The notes: generated from the sequence alone by a model not told the origin. A stretch of 64,000 nt of DNA from Flavobacterium aquidurense (GCF_001404985.1 NZ_JRLF01000015.1:806001-870000); one strand, 5' to 3'; positions 42,489 to 51,090 are shown, counted from the first letter of the stretch. Made by a program: numbers and translations.

Positions 42489-42938
42489 ATGAAAATTACG
42501 ATTCCCCTGTCGGTATTATTTCTGTTACTTACTACCAATATATTCAGCCAGACGCTTGCTGATTTAAAACTAAAACCTAAAGAAATTCCAAAAAGCTACA
42601 CACCTATCGACGGTCAGATTTGTGTAACTCCTCAGGCTTGCAATTTTTATACTGATATTGAAACTTACAGCAACATTGTAGGAATCGTAAAAAGTAAAGC
42701 AATCCAGAGTTTTAAAAATAAAACAGATCGCGGCTCTATTATGTATTTTGAATTTGAACACACCTTTAAAGGCGATCGGTTTCTGCAAGGATTACTTTGG
42801 GGAAAAGACGGTCAGCCCACAGATGAACATCCGGAAGAATATCTGGCAAAAGGAAAATTCCTGATCATCTGGAGTTTTCGTCCGGACAGCACGATCAAAG
42901 AAAAATCAGAAGCTAAAATAGAAGCGATTTTGCAATAG
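42489..42938 (+). CDS. Secreted protein of unknown function
   Basis: A 149-residue protein with a signal peptide (SVLFLLLTTNIFSQ). The mature part has two close Cys (QICVTPQACNF) that could form a disulfide, followed by mixed beta strands (SIMYFEFEHTFKGD, KFLIIWSFRPDST). No family was recognised. It is probably periplasmic or surface-located. It is followed 52 bases later by an RDD-family membrane gene; a link is not evident. Confidence 0.7.
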   Translation: MKITIPLSVLFLLLTTNIFSQTLADLKLKPKEIPKSYTPIDGQICVTPQACNFYTDIETYSNIVGIVKSKAIQSFKNKTDRGSIMYFEFEHTFKGDRFLQGLLWGKDGQPTDEHPEEYLAKGKFLIIWSFRPDSTIKEKSEAKIEAILQ

Positions 42939-42990
42939 CTAAATAACTCCAGGATAACTACATTAAGTTTTTATATATCTTAAAATAACA

Positions 42991-43452
42991 ATGGAACAAG
43001 GAAAAATTGTTACTAAACCTAATCTTAAAAAAAGAATATTTGCAGGATTAATTGATTATGTGTTAATGTTTTCAATGCTTTATATTATGTTCGCTTATTT
43101 TGGCGAAAGAACGCCAAAAGGATATGAACTAAAAGGATTTCCCGCTTTAGCAACTACTTTAATTTGGGGTTTATATATGATAGGATTTGAATTAAAATTT
43201 GGAGGGACTCTGGGTAATCTCATGTTTGATTTACAAGTTATTTCTATACGCGATACTAATAGTACAAGCTTAAGTTTTGGGCAGTCTTTTAAAAGACATT
43301 TATTAGATATAATTGATTTGTGTTTTTTTGGACTAATAGGAATAGTGTTAATCAAAAACACAAAATATAATCAGAGACTTGGGGACCTTTGGGCAAAAAC
43401 AATCGTAATAGATTCGACAGATAATCGGCAATTTTATAAACGTTTTGTTTAA
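42991..43452 (+). CDS. RDD-family membrane protein
   Basis: A 153-residue inner-membrane protein of the RDD family. The N-terminal KKRIFAGLIDYVLMF has the Arg-Asp pair that names the family, and GGTLGNLMFDLQV is a second conserved stretch. Three hydrophobic helices lie at about 17-39, 47-65 and 105-125. The end (NQRLGDLWAKTIVID) is the usual RDD tail. The function of the family is largely unknown; some members act in ion transport. It has no clear operon partner. Confidence 0.85.
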   Translation: MEQGKIVTKPNLKKRIFAGLIDYVLMFSMLYIMFAYFGERTPKGYELKGFPALATTLIWGLYMIGFELKFGGTLGNLMFDLQVISIRDTNSTSLSFGQSFKRHLLDIIDLCFFGLIGIVLIKNTKYNQRLGDLWAKTIVIDSTDNRQFYKRFV

Positions 43453-43536
43453 AATCCTATTCCCTAAATCTACCCGATTTGTAGCAACAACGACAAACAA
43501 AAAAACGTTTTTTAAATACCTTAATTACAGCTTCAT

Positions 43537-43554
43537 TTTTAATTCGTAATTTCG
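43537..43554 (+). promoter_or_regulatory. AATTCGTATTTTCG promoter-like box, copy 2
   Basis: TTTTAATTCGTAATTTCG ends 21 bases before the ATG at 43576. It differs by one base from the copies at 42435 and 51016. Confidence 0.6.
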
Positions 43555-43575
43555 CCAAAGCAAAAAAACATCAAA

Positions 43576-43941
43576 ATGAAAATACAAATAAGAATTCTAA
43601 TTTACTCCATTCTATTTTTTCTATACCTTTCTACGACTTCACTTTTATTGTCGTTAGGAGAATTATTAAAAACAGATCCGTACGTTACTTTAGGCTGTGG
43701 TTTTGCAGTTTTAAACCTAATCTATACTTTCTTTGCCCTAAAATGGACTCCTATATTAAATATAATTTTTTCTATTTTAATTGCAGCATTATCGTTATTC
43801 TTAGCAGTGCAATTTGCTAATCTACATTTGCTGGCAAAATATGATCCTTATTTGGTTAAAACAGCAATATTTACAAATGCTATTTTATCAATAATATTTT
43901 GGGAAATTGTGTATCAGGTAAAAATCAGAAAGGCAAAATAA
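43576..43941 (+). CDS. Small four-helix membrane protein, function unknown
   Basis: A 121-residue, very hydrophobic protein with about four predicted helices (residues 5-28, 38-58, 62-80, 96-113) and a short basic tail (QVKIRKAK). No conserved motif was recognised. It has its own promoter-like box. Confidence 0.65.
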   Translation: MKIQIRILIYSILFFLYLSTTSLLLSLGELLKTDPYVTLGCGFAVLNLIYTFFALKWTPILNIIFSILIAALSLFLAVQFANLHLLAKYDPYLVKTAIFTNAILSIIFWEIVYQVKIRKAK

Positions 43942-44121
43942 AACATTCCTGGTGTTAGATGAATGTTGTGCATCTATCAAATAAAACATTGTCATATATG
44001 TCTATGAATCTGTAAAGACGCACAGCAGCGTTTCTTTTCTATATTTTATTTTTAAAAAATTCCTAAATTTAGTATCCGATTATATAATCCGGATTGAATT
44101 CTAATTTTTAAAATAAATCTA

Positions 44122-44517
44122 ATGGAAACGAAAAAAATATGGGCAAATCTGGGTGTCGAAAACTTAGAACGCACAACGAAATTCTATACCGAATTAGGCT
44201 TTAAACAAAACGGTCACAATACGTCTAACGAACTAACGAGTTTTCTTTTTGGCGATGACAATTTTATAATTCACTTTTTTATAAAAGAAAGATTTAAATG
44301 GGCTGTCAATGATGAAATGGCAGATTTAAAACTTGGAAACGAAATTATATTTTCACTTTCGGCAGATAGTAAAGATCAGGTAGATCAATGGTATTCAATC
44401 GTTAAAAAAGCCGGTGGAACTATTTTTGCAGAACCACAAGACTATGGAAAAGGATATTTCTTTGGATTTTGTGATCCTGATGGTCATAAATTTAATTTTT
44501 TATACTGGCCAAAATAA
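44122..44517 (+). CDS. VOC-family (glyoxalase-like) protein
   Basis: A 131-residue vicinal oxygen chelate protein. The two beta-alpha-beta halves begin KKIWANLGVENLERTTKFYT and NEIIFSLSADSKDQVDQWYS; the last strand carries FCDPDGHKFNFLYW. Members include glyoxalases, dioxygenases and antibiotic-binding proteins. The first-strand His or Glu metal ligand is not obvious (Asn9 sits there), so a binding or lactoylglutathione-lyase-like role cannot be decided. A GACGCACAGC-type hairpin repeat lies about 90 bases upstream (44016-44035). Confidence 0.82.
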   Translation: METKKIWANLGVENLERTTKFYTELGFKQNGHNTSNELTSFLFGDDNFIIHFFIKERFKWAVNDEMADLKLGNEIIFSLSADSKDQVDQWYSIVKKAGGTIFAEPQDYGKGYFFGFCDPDGHKFNFLYWPK

Positions 44518-44690
44518 AAAAACTTTCTCTTTTAAATCCTAAAAAACTGATTCTGAGAACATAAGTTTTGGTTCATCAAAAAAATAAAAAACTCCTTAAT
44601 ATTTATAAGTATTTATTTATATTTTTAGCATAAGATTTTACAATAATCACAATCTTTAACGCTAAAACCACTAAAAATAAATTGATAAAA

Positions 44691-45311
44691 ATGGAGAATT
44701 TTAAAGAAATTAGTTTAGACGATGCAATTCAATTAATCAACAAAAACAACTCTGTACTTAAGGATGATCTTATTGATGAATTAAACGGATTTTACGAAGT
44801 AGCAGGTAAAATTGTTTTATATTCAGGAGAAACTAATTTAGAAAACTTAACCGTAGGAAACGATATTGTCCTTGTAAACGGCGATCTTAATGTTACGAAT
44901 ATAATTGAAGATTGTGATAAAGTAGATTCGTCTTTGCTTATTGTTTTAGGAAATGTGAATTGCAAAAATTTGATTACGCTTTCCAGCATGTACTTCACGG
45001 GAGATTTGAATGCTAAAAATGTTATTTTAGGAGATTCTCTTTGTGACTATGTTTTAAATGTAGGCGGAAATATCGTAACAAAAACAATATTAGATTATGG
45101 ACATTGCATTATAGCCGAGAAAAAAATTACGGTTACAGATGTTTTCTCTTTTAACTCAATTGAAGATGAAAATGGAGCGATCGAACAAAATATGGAACGT
45201 GACGAATTAGCAGATGAAATTACGGAATTTGATGATGATGAGAAAATGGAAAACTTAAGCAAAACAATTGATTATATAAAAAGCGGAGGCGAGGTATTTA
45301 AAGTATCTTAG
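44691..45311 (+). CDS. Beta-solenoid-like cytoplasmic protein, function unknown
   Basis: A protein of about 206 residues, starting at the ATG 44691 (MENFKEISLDDAI) and not at the TTG nine bases earlier. After a short helical start, the middle has repeating short strands rich in Val, Leu and Asn (KIVLYSGETNLENLTVGND, IVLVNGDLNV, LIVLGNVNC, MYFTGDLNAKNVILGD, LNVGGNIVTKTI). These suggest a beta-solenoid somewhat like bactofilins or polymer-forming proteins. The C-terminus is very acidic (DEITEFDDDEKMEN). No signal peptide is seen. Confidence 0.6.
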   Translation: MENFKEISLDDAIQLINKNNSVLKDDLIDELNGFYEVAGKIVLYSGETNLENLTVGNDIVLVNGDLNVTNIIEDCDKVDSSLLIVLGNVNCKNLITLSSMYFTGDLNAKNVILGDSLCDYVLNVGGNIVTKTILDYGHCIIAEKKITVTDVFSFNSIEDENGAIEQNMERDELADEITEFDDDEKMENLSKTIDYIKSGGEVFKVS

Positions 45312-45362
45312 ACCAGACAATGTCTTAATTGCATAATTTAAAGTTTAAAAAATAAAAATCTG

Positions 45363-46073
45363 ATGAAAAAATGTTTCCTGGTTGCTTTATTATTTTGTTT
45401 TCAGTTTTCGTTTTCACAAAATACCGATTATTTAAAGTCGGTTTTAAAACAGCTTAAGATTAAGGAAAGCCAAATAAATCAGGAACTTTTTACTCAGAAA
45501 GTATTACCATATGATAAAGGCAAAAGCGTTTTTGTGATTGCCAAATACGCATCAGAAGTATCTGTAGATTATTTTGTGGCAGATGCTTATATACTCGTAG
45601 TTGATAATGCGACCGGAAAAATAATCAACAAATTTATTGAGCCAAATGCCTGGACATCTGATGCTGTAATGTTAAGCAGTATTACAATCGATACGGGATT
45701 ATATATTTTAAATAAAACAACAAGAGCCTTCGGGATTCGGGTTGATTATACCGGCAGCAGCCGACCTAATCCCTACAGCGAAAGTGACTTATCGTTGTAT
45801 ATTACAGATAAAAATTCGCTAAAGCCAGTGCTTAAAAATTATCAAATTTCGCAATCTAATGGCGAATGGGATACGAATTGCGCCGGAGAATTTGAAGACA
45901 ACAATTCGACTATTGATATCGATAAGGTGATGACTAACAATTTTTATAATATTATTGTTAAAACTAAAACGGTCAATACTAAAAATATCCCCACAAACGA
46001 TGATTGTATCGCTAAGGAAACTATTAAAAGAAAAACTTCAAAATTAATTTTTAATGGAAAAGAGTATAAATAA
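45363..46073 (+). CDS. Secreted protein of unknown function
   Basis: A 236-residue protein with a signal peptide (FLVALLFCFQFSFSQ). The mature part has a strand pattern (VFVIAKYASEVSVDYFVADA, YILVVDNATGKIIN) and two Cys (DTNCAGEFED and NDDCIAKE) that could form a disulfide. The last segment, TSKLIFNGKEYK, is basic. No family was recognised. It lies 51 bases after the beta-solenoid-like gene in the same direction. Confidence 0.65.
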   Translation: MKKCFLVALLFCFQFSFSQNTDYLKSVLKQLKIKESQINQELFTQKVLPYDKGKSVFVIAKYASEVSVDYFVADAYILVVDNATGKIINKFIEPNAWTSDAVMLSSITIDTGLYILNKTTRAFGIRVDYTGSSRPNPYSESDLSLYITDKNSLKPVLKNYQISQSNGEWDTNCAGEFEDNNSTIDIDKVMTNNFYNIIVKTKTVNTKNIPTNDDCIAKETIKRKTSKLIFNGKEYK

Positions 46074-46155
46074 ATAAATAAATATGACGCTCTTGAAAAG
46101 TTCTATTATTTTGAAGATGACTATTGTGTTTTAAATCAATAATTGTCCACAAAAC

Positions 46156-46644
46156 ATGACTAAAATTTACAGACAAGGCGCCATTGGAGCTTTACTTGAC
46201 GAATACGAAAAAGCTATTTTAGATTTAAGTCAAATAATTTCAGACATTAATGATAATGAACTCATCACAATAGTTGATACTGTTACCCAGGATTCCGGTT
46301 GTGAATCGGTTCAGTCAATATTGGCACATATTGTATGTTCCGGATATGCTTATGCTTTATATATTAGGCAATTATCTGGGGATCAAAGCGATTTTCTTGA
46401 TGATGTTATTAGAACTACAATCTCTGATTATCAAAAGGATCTGGCTGATTTTTTTATTTTTACAGAGGACACTTTTAAAAATATCACAGACAATCAACTC
46501 GAAGAATCTGACAATACTAAAAAAATAGTGACTTCGTGGGGACAAGTTTATGATATTGAACAAATAATGGAACATGCGATTGTACATGTTTTACGTCATA
46601 GACGACAAATTGAAAAATTTAAAATACAATTGCGGGAAAAATAA
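46156..46644 (+). CDS. DinB-superfamily protein
   Basis: A 162-residue four-helix protein of the DinB superfamily. Probable metal-binding histidines are in SILAHIVCSGYAYA (about 57) and in IEQIMEHAIVHVLRHRRQIE (about 137-148), the typical spacing for these metalloenzymes. Members are damage- or stress-related or bacillithiol-type transferases; the reaction is unknown. It is clearly different in sequence from the DUF1572 protein at 13580. Confidence 0.78.
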   Translation: MTKIYRQGAIGALLDEYEKAILDLSQIISDINDNELITIVDTVTQDSGCESVQSILAHIVCSGYAYALYIRQLSGDQSDFLDDVIRTTISDYQKDLADFFIFTEDTFKNITDNQLEESDNTKKIVTSWGQVYDIEQIMEHAIVHVLRHRRQIEKFKIQLREK

Positions 46645-46706
46645 TATTTAAGCAAAAACAAACTCACTGCTCTGGCAAACTTTCTTATAAAAACTAAATT
46701 TCTAAT

Positions 46707-46780
46707 CTAGCCCCGATAGAGCCGTTATCCTCGTATCCCGATGGCTATCGGGAGAAGAGATATAGGCGAAAGCGGGAAAA
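46707..46780 (-). repeat. Palindromic intergenic element, copy 3 (inverted)
   Basis: On the minus strand it reads TCCCGCTTTCGCCTATATCT, a central hairpin (CCCGATAGCCATCGGG), GAGGATAACGGCTC and ATCGGGGCTAG. That is the same order of blocks as copies 1 and 2, without the CAATCG tail. Confidence 0.8.
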
Positions 46781-46889
46781 GTGGTCTTTGCAAAAACGAA
46801 AAATTCTGCTTCTAAAATTTCAAAACATACTTTACCTGAATTCATCTAAAACAGATATATTTACAGCTTGAAAATCAACTGGTCTTAGA

Positions 46890-48077
46890 ATGAAAAAAAT
46901 TACTTTACTGTTTTCTATATTATTTTTGACACTTGGGTCATGTGGTGTAAAAACAACTCAATCGCTATTAAGCGACGGAAATTATGATGGCGCAATCGAT
47001 AGGGCTGTTGAAGCATTGAGAACAAAAAAAGACTCAAAAGGGAAACAGGATTATGTGTATCTACTCGAAGAAGCTTTTGCAAAAGCAAAAGACAGGGATT
47101 TACGCAATCTTGATTTGATGATAAAAGAGGCAAATCCTGCCAATTCAGAACGTATATATAACACGTATTTGCAACTGAATAACCGTCAGGAAAAAATCAG
47201 GCCTTTATTGCCTTTGCCATTATTGAAACAAGGAAAAAATGCGTCTTTTGCATTTGATAATTATTCTGATCAGATTGTAAGCAGCAAAAATGCACTCTCG
47301 AAATATTTATATGAAAATGCTTCGGCCCTTTTAAAATCGAATAATAAACTGGATTTCAGAAAAGCATATGATGATTTTTTCTACCTCGAAAGTATTAATC
47401 CAAATTATAAGAACACAAAAAAACTGATGGATGATGCACAGTTTAAAGGAACTGATTTTGTAGATGTTTACGCCAAAAACCAAACTAATATGGTGATCCC
47501 AAAGCAGCTTCAGGATGATTTACTTGATTTTAAAACCTACGGATTAAACGATAAATGGACAGTTTATCATAGTCTAAGGCAAAAAAATGTAACGTACGAT
47601 TACAGCTTAATCATCAATTTTAGACAAATTAATATTTCGCCTGAACAAATTAAAGAGAAAGAATTCATTAAGGAAAAACAGGTTAAAGATGGCGTAAAAA
47701 CACTGTTAGACAATCGCGGAAGACCTGTAAAAGATAGTTTGGGCAAGGAAATAAAGGTGGATAATTACAGAACACTTCGTGCCAATATTTACGAATTCAG
47801 ACAATATAAATCGTGTCAGGTTACGGCACAAGTAGATTATGTAGAGGTAAAAACAAACCAATTACTACAATCGTTTCCGGTAACGAGCGAATTTATTTTC
47901 GAGAATATTTATTCGACTTATAAAGGTGACAGAAATGCTTGTGAAGATAATTATATGACCTGTTTTAATAAACGTGCGGTGCCTTTCCCTAACAACGAAC
48001 AAATGGTTTACGATACAGGTGAAGATTTAAAAGCACGGCTTAAAGATATTATTGTCAGGAATAAATTTAGGGGATAA
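46890..48077 (+). CDS. Lipoprotein with TPR-like helices, function unknown
   Basis: A 395-residue lipoprotein (lipobox FLTLGSCGVKTTQ). Residues 25-110 look like a helical repeat: LLSDGNYDGAIDRAVEALRT and YVYLLEEAFAKAKDRDLRNL. Residues 150-180 (LDFRKAYDDFFYLESINPNY) resemble another TPR-like unit. The C-terminal half is beta-rich and ends with DTGEDLKARLKDIIVRNKFRG. It may work as an envelope scaffold. No function is known. It heads a run of three lipoprotein genes (46890-49410). Confidence 0.7.
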   Translation: MKKITLLFSILFLTLGSCGVKTTQSLLSDGNYDGAIDRAVEALRTKKDSKGKQDYVYLLEEAFAKAKDRDLRNLDLMIKEANPANSERIYNTYLQLNNRQEKIRPLLPLPLLKQGKNASFAFDNYSDQIVSSKNALSKYLYENASALLKSNNKLDFRKAYDDFFYLESINPNYKNTKKLMDDAQFKGTDFVDVYAKNQTNMVIPKQLQDDLLDFKTYGLNDKWTVYHSLRQKNVTYDYSLIINFRQINISPEQIKEKEFIKEKQVKDGVKTLLDNRGRPVKDSLGKEIKVDNYRTLRANIYEFRQYKSCQVTAQVDYVEVKTNQLLQSFPVTSEFIFENIYSTYKGDRNACEDNYMTCFNKRAVPFPNNEQMVYDTGEDLKARLKDIIVRNKFRG

Positions 48078-48129
48078 AGAGCCGTGACTTTAAGATTTTC
48101 TATATAACTTAATTTAATACCAGTAAAAA

Positions 48130-48618
48130 ATGAAATCAAAAATTCTGTTTGTATTTATTACGTTCTGTTTGATAAGCTGTAAAAATTCAGATAAATTAGA
48201 AAGAGAAAATCAACCCGACATTTATCATGTTGAGGATAATGACAAAGAAATGGCTCAGGCAATTAAAGAAGCAAATGAAACTCTATCCGATTTTAACCTG
48301 GCTTTGGGAAACCCAAAAATTGAAGTAAAATCATTGAAAGTAAAATTTGAATCGGCTAATGGAAACGAACATATCTGGCTAAGTAACGTTACATACAAAA
48401 ACGGAAAATACTCCGGAGTTTTAGACAATGAACCTGAATATATTACAGAACATAAAATTGGTGATAAAATAGCCGTTGACAGCAAAAACATAAGTGATTG
48501 GATGTATCTGGAAGATGGAAAATTGTTTGGCGGATATACTATAAAAGTATTGCGTAACCGAATGTCTCTTCCCGAAAGAAAACAATTTGATAGCGAAAGT
48601 GGAATGCAGATAGATTAA
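48130..48618 (+). CDS. DUF2314-family lipoprotein
   Basis: A 162-residue lipoprotein (lipobox FCLISCKNS). The mature region matches the DUF2314 pattern: MAQAIKEANETLSDF, a middle strand set with EHIWLSNVTYKNGKYSGVL and the end NISDWMYLEDGKLFGGYTIK. These proteins are of unknown function; some are called YegJ-like. It sits 52 bases after the TPR-like lipoprotein gene. Confidence 0.8.
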   Translation: MKSKILFVFITFCLISCKNSDKLERENQPDIYHVEDNDKEMAQAIKEANETLSDFNLALGNPKIEVKSLKVKFESANGNEHIWLSNVTYKNGKYSGVLDNEPEYITEHKIGDKIAVDSKNISDWMYLEDGKLFGGYTIKVLRNRMSLPERKQFDSESGMQID

Positions 48619-48681
48619 AATTAAAAGTATCACGATTCATATAAACATTAGTTTCATATTCTATAAACCATTCAAAAAACA

Positions 48682-49410
48682 ATGCTAAATAAAAAACATA
48701 CCACAAATATCGTCATTCTGTCTTTACTTATTTTACTATTTACAGGTTGCAAACCAGATGCAAAAGAGCAAGCAAAAACAACTGAAAAATCAGCATTAAG
48801 CGATACTGAAGATTTCGTTTTAGAAGTAAATAAAATTGATTCTACACAATTTCCTGCTTCTGTAAAATATGAAGGTTTTATTAAAAATGCAGTGCGATGG
48901 AAAGATAAATCAGGAGATAATATTGTAATTACAACTGAAACCGGAATTTATACCAGTAAAAAATTCAAACATGAAGCTGAGGACAGCAGTGATGCAGAAT
49001 TATTTGCTTATCATTATATACTATCAAATAATGAAGCAAAACAAACCTGGAAAGTGTATGATTATATTTCTGATTGTCCGGTTGATATCGTAGCATCATT
49101 TGTTAAAAATACTTTTAAAGTTACTGACTTAGATAATAACGGGATCGCTGAAGTCTGGTTGATGTATAAAACCGTTTGTCATGGCGATGTAAGCCCTTCT
49201 AACATGAAAATCATTATGTATGAGGGAAATAATAAATTTGCCATGCGCGGAGAAAACAAAGTGCAGGTTGGAAGCGATGAAAATGATAAAAAATCGTTTT
49301 TGGGCGGCGAATATAAAATGGATGAAAACTTTAAAAAAGCACCAAAAGCTTTTAAAGATTATGCCCAAAAATTATGGAATGACAATATAATTGAAAACTG
49401 GGAGAACTAG
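48682..49410 (+). CDS. Lipoprotein of unknown function with Asp-rich loop
   Basis: A 242-residue lipoprotein (lipobox LLFTGCKPDAKEQ). A calcium-loop-like segment, VTDLDNNGIAEVWLMYK, lies about residue 150-165 and resembles FG-GAP or EF-hand-like D-x-D-x-N-G loops. Two Cys (DCPVDI and TVCHGDV) may pair. The C-terminus (KAFKDYAQKLWNDNIIENW) is helical. No family was assigned. A terminator follows at 49463-49495. Confidence 0.65.
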   Translation: MLNKKHTTNIVILSLLILLFTGCKPDAKEQAKTTEKSALSDTEDFVLEVNKIDSTQFPASVKYEGFIKNAVRWKDKSGDNIVITTETGIYTSKKFKHEAEDSSDAELFAYHYILSNNEAKQTWKVYDYISDCPVDIVASFVKNTFKVTDLDNNGIAEVWLMYKTVCHGDVSPSNMKIIMYEGNNKFAMRGENKVQVGSDENDKKSFLGGEYKMDENFKKAPKAFKDYAQKLWNDNIIENWEN

Positions 49411-49462
49411 AAATTATCTAATATATTTGAAGATCCAATCATTAAGATTTAATACCTAATAC

Positions 49463-49495
49463 AAAGACGTACAATTGTTTGTACGTCTTTTTTTA
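49463..49495 (+). terminator. Terminator after the lipoprotein run
   Basis: AAAGACGTAC / GTACGTCTTT perfect 10-bp stem with an 8-base loop, followed by T residues. Confidence 0.93.
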
Positions 49496-49542
49496 TGCCT
49501 AATTTTAAAAAAAATCAAAAAAAAGCGTTACGAAACCAAAAG

Positions 49543-49571
49543 GTTGCGTATATTTGCAACTGATTGGTTGC
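49543..49571 (+). promoter_or_regulatory. Promoter and probable ArsR operator
   Basis: GTTGC-N8-GCAAC (49543-49560) is an inverted repeat that embraces the -7 element TATATTTG (49549-49556). A third half site, GTTGC, follows at 49567-49571. An ArsR-type dimer bound here would block the promoter, so autoregulation is likely. Confidence 0.55.
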
Positions 49572-49590
49572 TAATTAAGATTAAATCAAA

Positions 49591-49917
49591 ATGAAACGAG
49601 ATATATTTCAAGCGATTGCTGACCCAACCCGTAGAGCAATTTTAGTGTTAGTTGCTACAAATGCGCTGACACCAAATACTATTGCAGAGCAATTTAATAC
49701 AACACGACAAGCAGTTTCTAAACACATCAAAATTCTAAACGAATGTGAATTGTTAGAAGAAAAAAAAATAGGAAGAGAAATTTATTACCAACTGAAAATT
49801 GACAAGATGAAAGAAATAGACAAATGGTTAGCCCAGTTTAAAGAAATCTGGGAAGACCGTTTTAGTCAACTCGATCAAGTATTAATGAATCTAAAATCTA
49901 AAGAAAATGAAATCTAA
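49591..49917 (+). CDS. ArsR-family transcriptional regulator
   Basis: A 108-residue winged helix-turn-helix repressor. Typical segments are FQAIADPTRRAILVLVATNA, the recognition part NTIAEQFNTTRQAVSKHIKI and the wing EEKKIGREIYYQLKIDKM. No Cys metal site is seen; ArsR relatives of this type usually sit next to AHSA1-domain genes, as here. The last 11 bases overlap the start of the first SRPBCC gene, so the two are co-translated. Confidence 0.9.
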   Translation: MKRDIFQAIADPTRRAILVLVATNALTPNTIAEQFNTTRQAVSKHIKILNECELLEEKKIGREIYYQLKIDKMKEIDKWLAQFKEIWEDRFSQLDQVLMNLKSKENEI

Positions 49918-50401
49918 TCTTTTAATGAATTTTACTGTAGACAAAGAAAACAGCACGGTACACATAAAACGGGAGTTCAACGCATCGCTTGCCAATGTTT
50001 GGTCAGCCTGGACAGAACCTGAAATATTAGACCAATGGTGGGCCCCGGCTCCATTTAAGTCTAAAACAAAAAGCATGGAATTTAAGGAAGGCGGACGAAG
50101 ATTGTATGCAATGGTAGGTCCTGAAAATCAGGAAAAATGGAGCTTTTTTGAGTATACCTCAATTTCTCCAAAAACGAATTTTAAACATTCCTCAACTTTT
50201 TGTGATGCCGAAGCAAATCCGGATCCTAATATTGGAAGTTCGTACTGGGATGTAACTTTCTCTGAAAAGGGAGATTTAACAACTGTTGATATTGCCATTA
50301 AACGAAATAGTCTGGCTGAGTTAGAAAAAATAATTGAAATGGGATTCAAAGAAGGATTCACTATTGCTCTGGAAGGTTTGGATAAAATCTTAGCATCATA
50401 A
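49907..50401 (+). CDS. SRPBCC/AHSA1-domain protein, first paralogue
   Basis: A 164-residue helix-grip (Bet v 1-like) protein of the AHSA1 group. Visible are IKREFNASLANVWSAWTEPE, ILDQWWAPAPF, FKEGGRRLYAMVG and the C-terminal helix IIEMGFKEGFTIALEGLDKI. The fold makes a cavity for hydrophobic ligands; the ligand is unknown. It overlaps the ArsR gene by 11 bases and has a close tandem paralogue 51 bases downstream. Confidence 0.9.
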   Translation: MKSNLLMNFTVDKENSTVHIKREFNASLANVWSAWTEPEILDQWWAPAPFKSKTKSMEFKEGGRRLYAMVGPENQEKWSFFEYTSISPKTNFKHSSTFCDAEANPDPNIGSSYWDVTFSEKGDLTTVDIAIKRNSLAELEKIIEMGFKEGFTIALEGLDKILAS

Positions 50402-50452
50402 AATCAAATACCGTTTTTAATCAAATATTTATCAATTTTAAATCTTAAAAAA

Positions 50453-50953
50453 ATGAAATCTGATTTATTAATGAATTTTACTGTAGACAAAGAAACAAGC
50501 ACTGTAAATGTAAAACGTGAGTTTAATGCATCACTTTCGAATGTATGGTCCGCATGGACAGAAGCCGAAATACTTGATCAGTGGTGGGCTCCTGCTCCAT
50601 GGAAAGCCAAAACAAAGAGAATGGATTTTAAAGAAGGCGGTCAGAGACTCTACGCCATGCTTGGTCCAAGAGGTGAAGAACATTGGGCTTTAGCAGATTT
50701 TAAGTCTATAACTCCAAAAACTAATTTTAAATATTTAGATGCTTTTTGCGATAACGAAGGTAATCTAAACAAGGATTTTCCCCGCTCTGACTGGGATGTA
50801 AGTTTTTCAGAACATGGAGATATGACTATTGTAGATATCGCTATCAAACATGAAAATCTTTCTGATCTTGAAAAAATAATCGAAATGGGCTTCAAGGAAG
50901 GTTTCACAATTGCGATGCAAGGTCTGGACGAAATTTTTGCTTCGAGAGCATAA
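50453..50953 (+). CDS. SRPBCC/AHSA1-domain protein, second paralogue
   Basis: A 166-residue paralogue of the preceding gene, sharing long stretches (LLMNFTVDKE, VKREFNAS, NVWSAWTE, ILDQWWAPAP, LEKIIEMGFKEGFTIA) but differing in the middle (residues 72-112). That suggests a tandem duplication followed by change of the ligand pocket. It is in the same direction and probably the same transcript as ArsR; a terminator follows at 50978-51011. Confidence 0.9.
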   Translation: MKSDLLMNFTVDKETSTVNVKREFNASLSNVWSAWTEAEILDQWWAPAPWKAKTKRMDFKEGGQRLYAMLGPRGEEHWALADFKSITPKTNFKYLDAFCDNEGNLNKDFPRSDWDVSFSEHGDMTIVDIAIKHENLSDLEKIIEMGFKEGFTIAMQGLDEIFASRA

Positions 50954-50977
50954 TATTTTCTACATTTTATTTATACA

Positions 50978-51011
50978 ATCCCGTTCGTCTTGTGGCAAAC
51001 GGGATTTTTTT
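50978..51011 (+). terminator. Terminator of the ArsR-SRPBCC operon
   Basis: AATCCCGTT and AAACGGGATT arms with an 11-base loop, followed by T residues. Confidence 0.9.
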
Positions 51012-51015
51012 CAAC

Positions 51016-51033
51016 TTTTAATTCGTATTTTCG
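51016..51033 (+). promoter_or_regulatory. AATTCGTATTTTCG promoter-like box, copy 3
   Basis: TTTTAATTCGTATTTTCG, identical to the copy at 42435-42452, lies 57 bases before the ATG at 51091. Confidence 0.6.
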
Positions 51034-51090
51034 TTATTCAAAAAAAACTACTTTTCAAAAACTTAAAAAGTATTTAATTAATACCACAAA

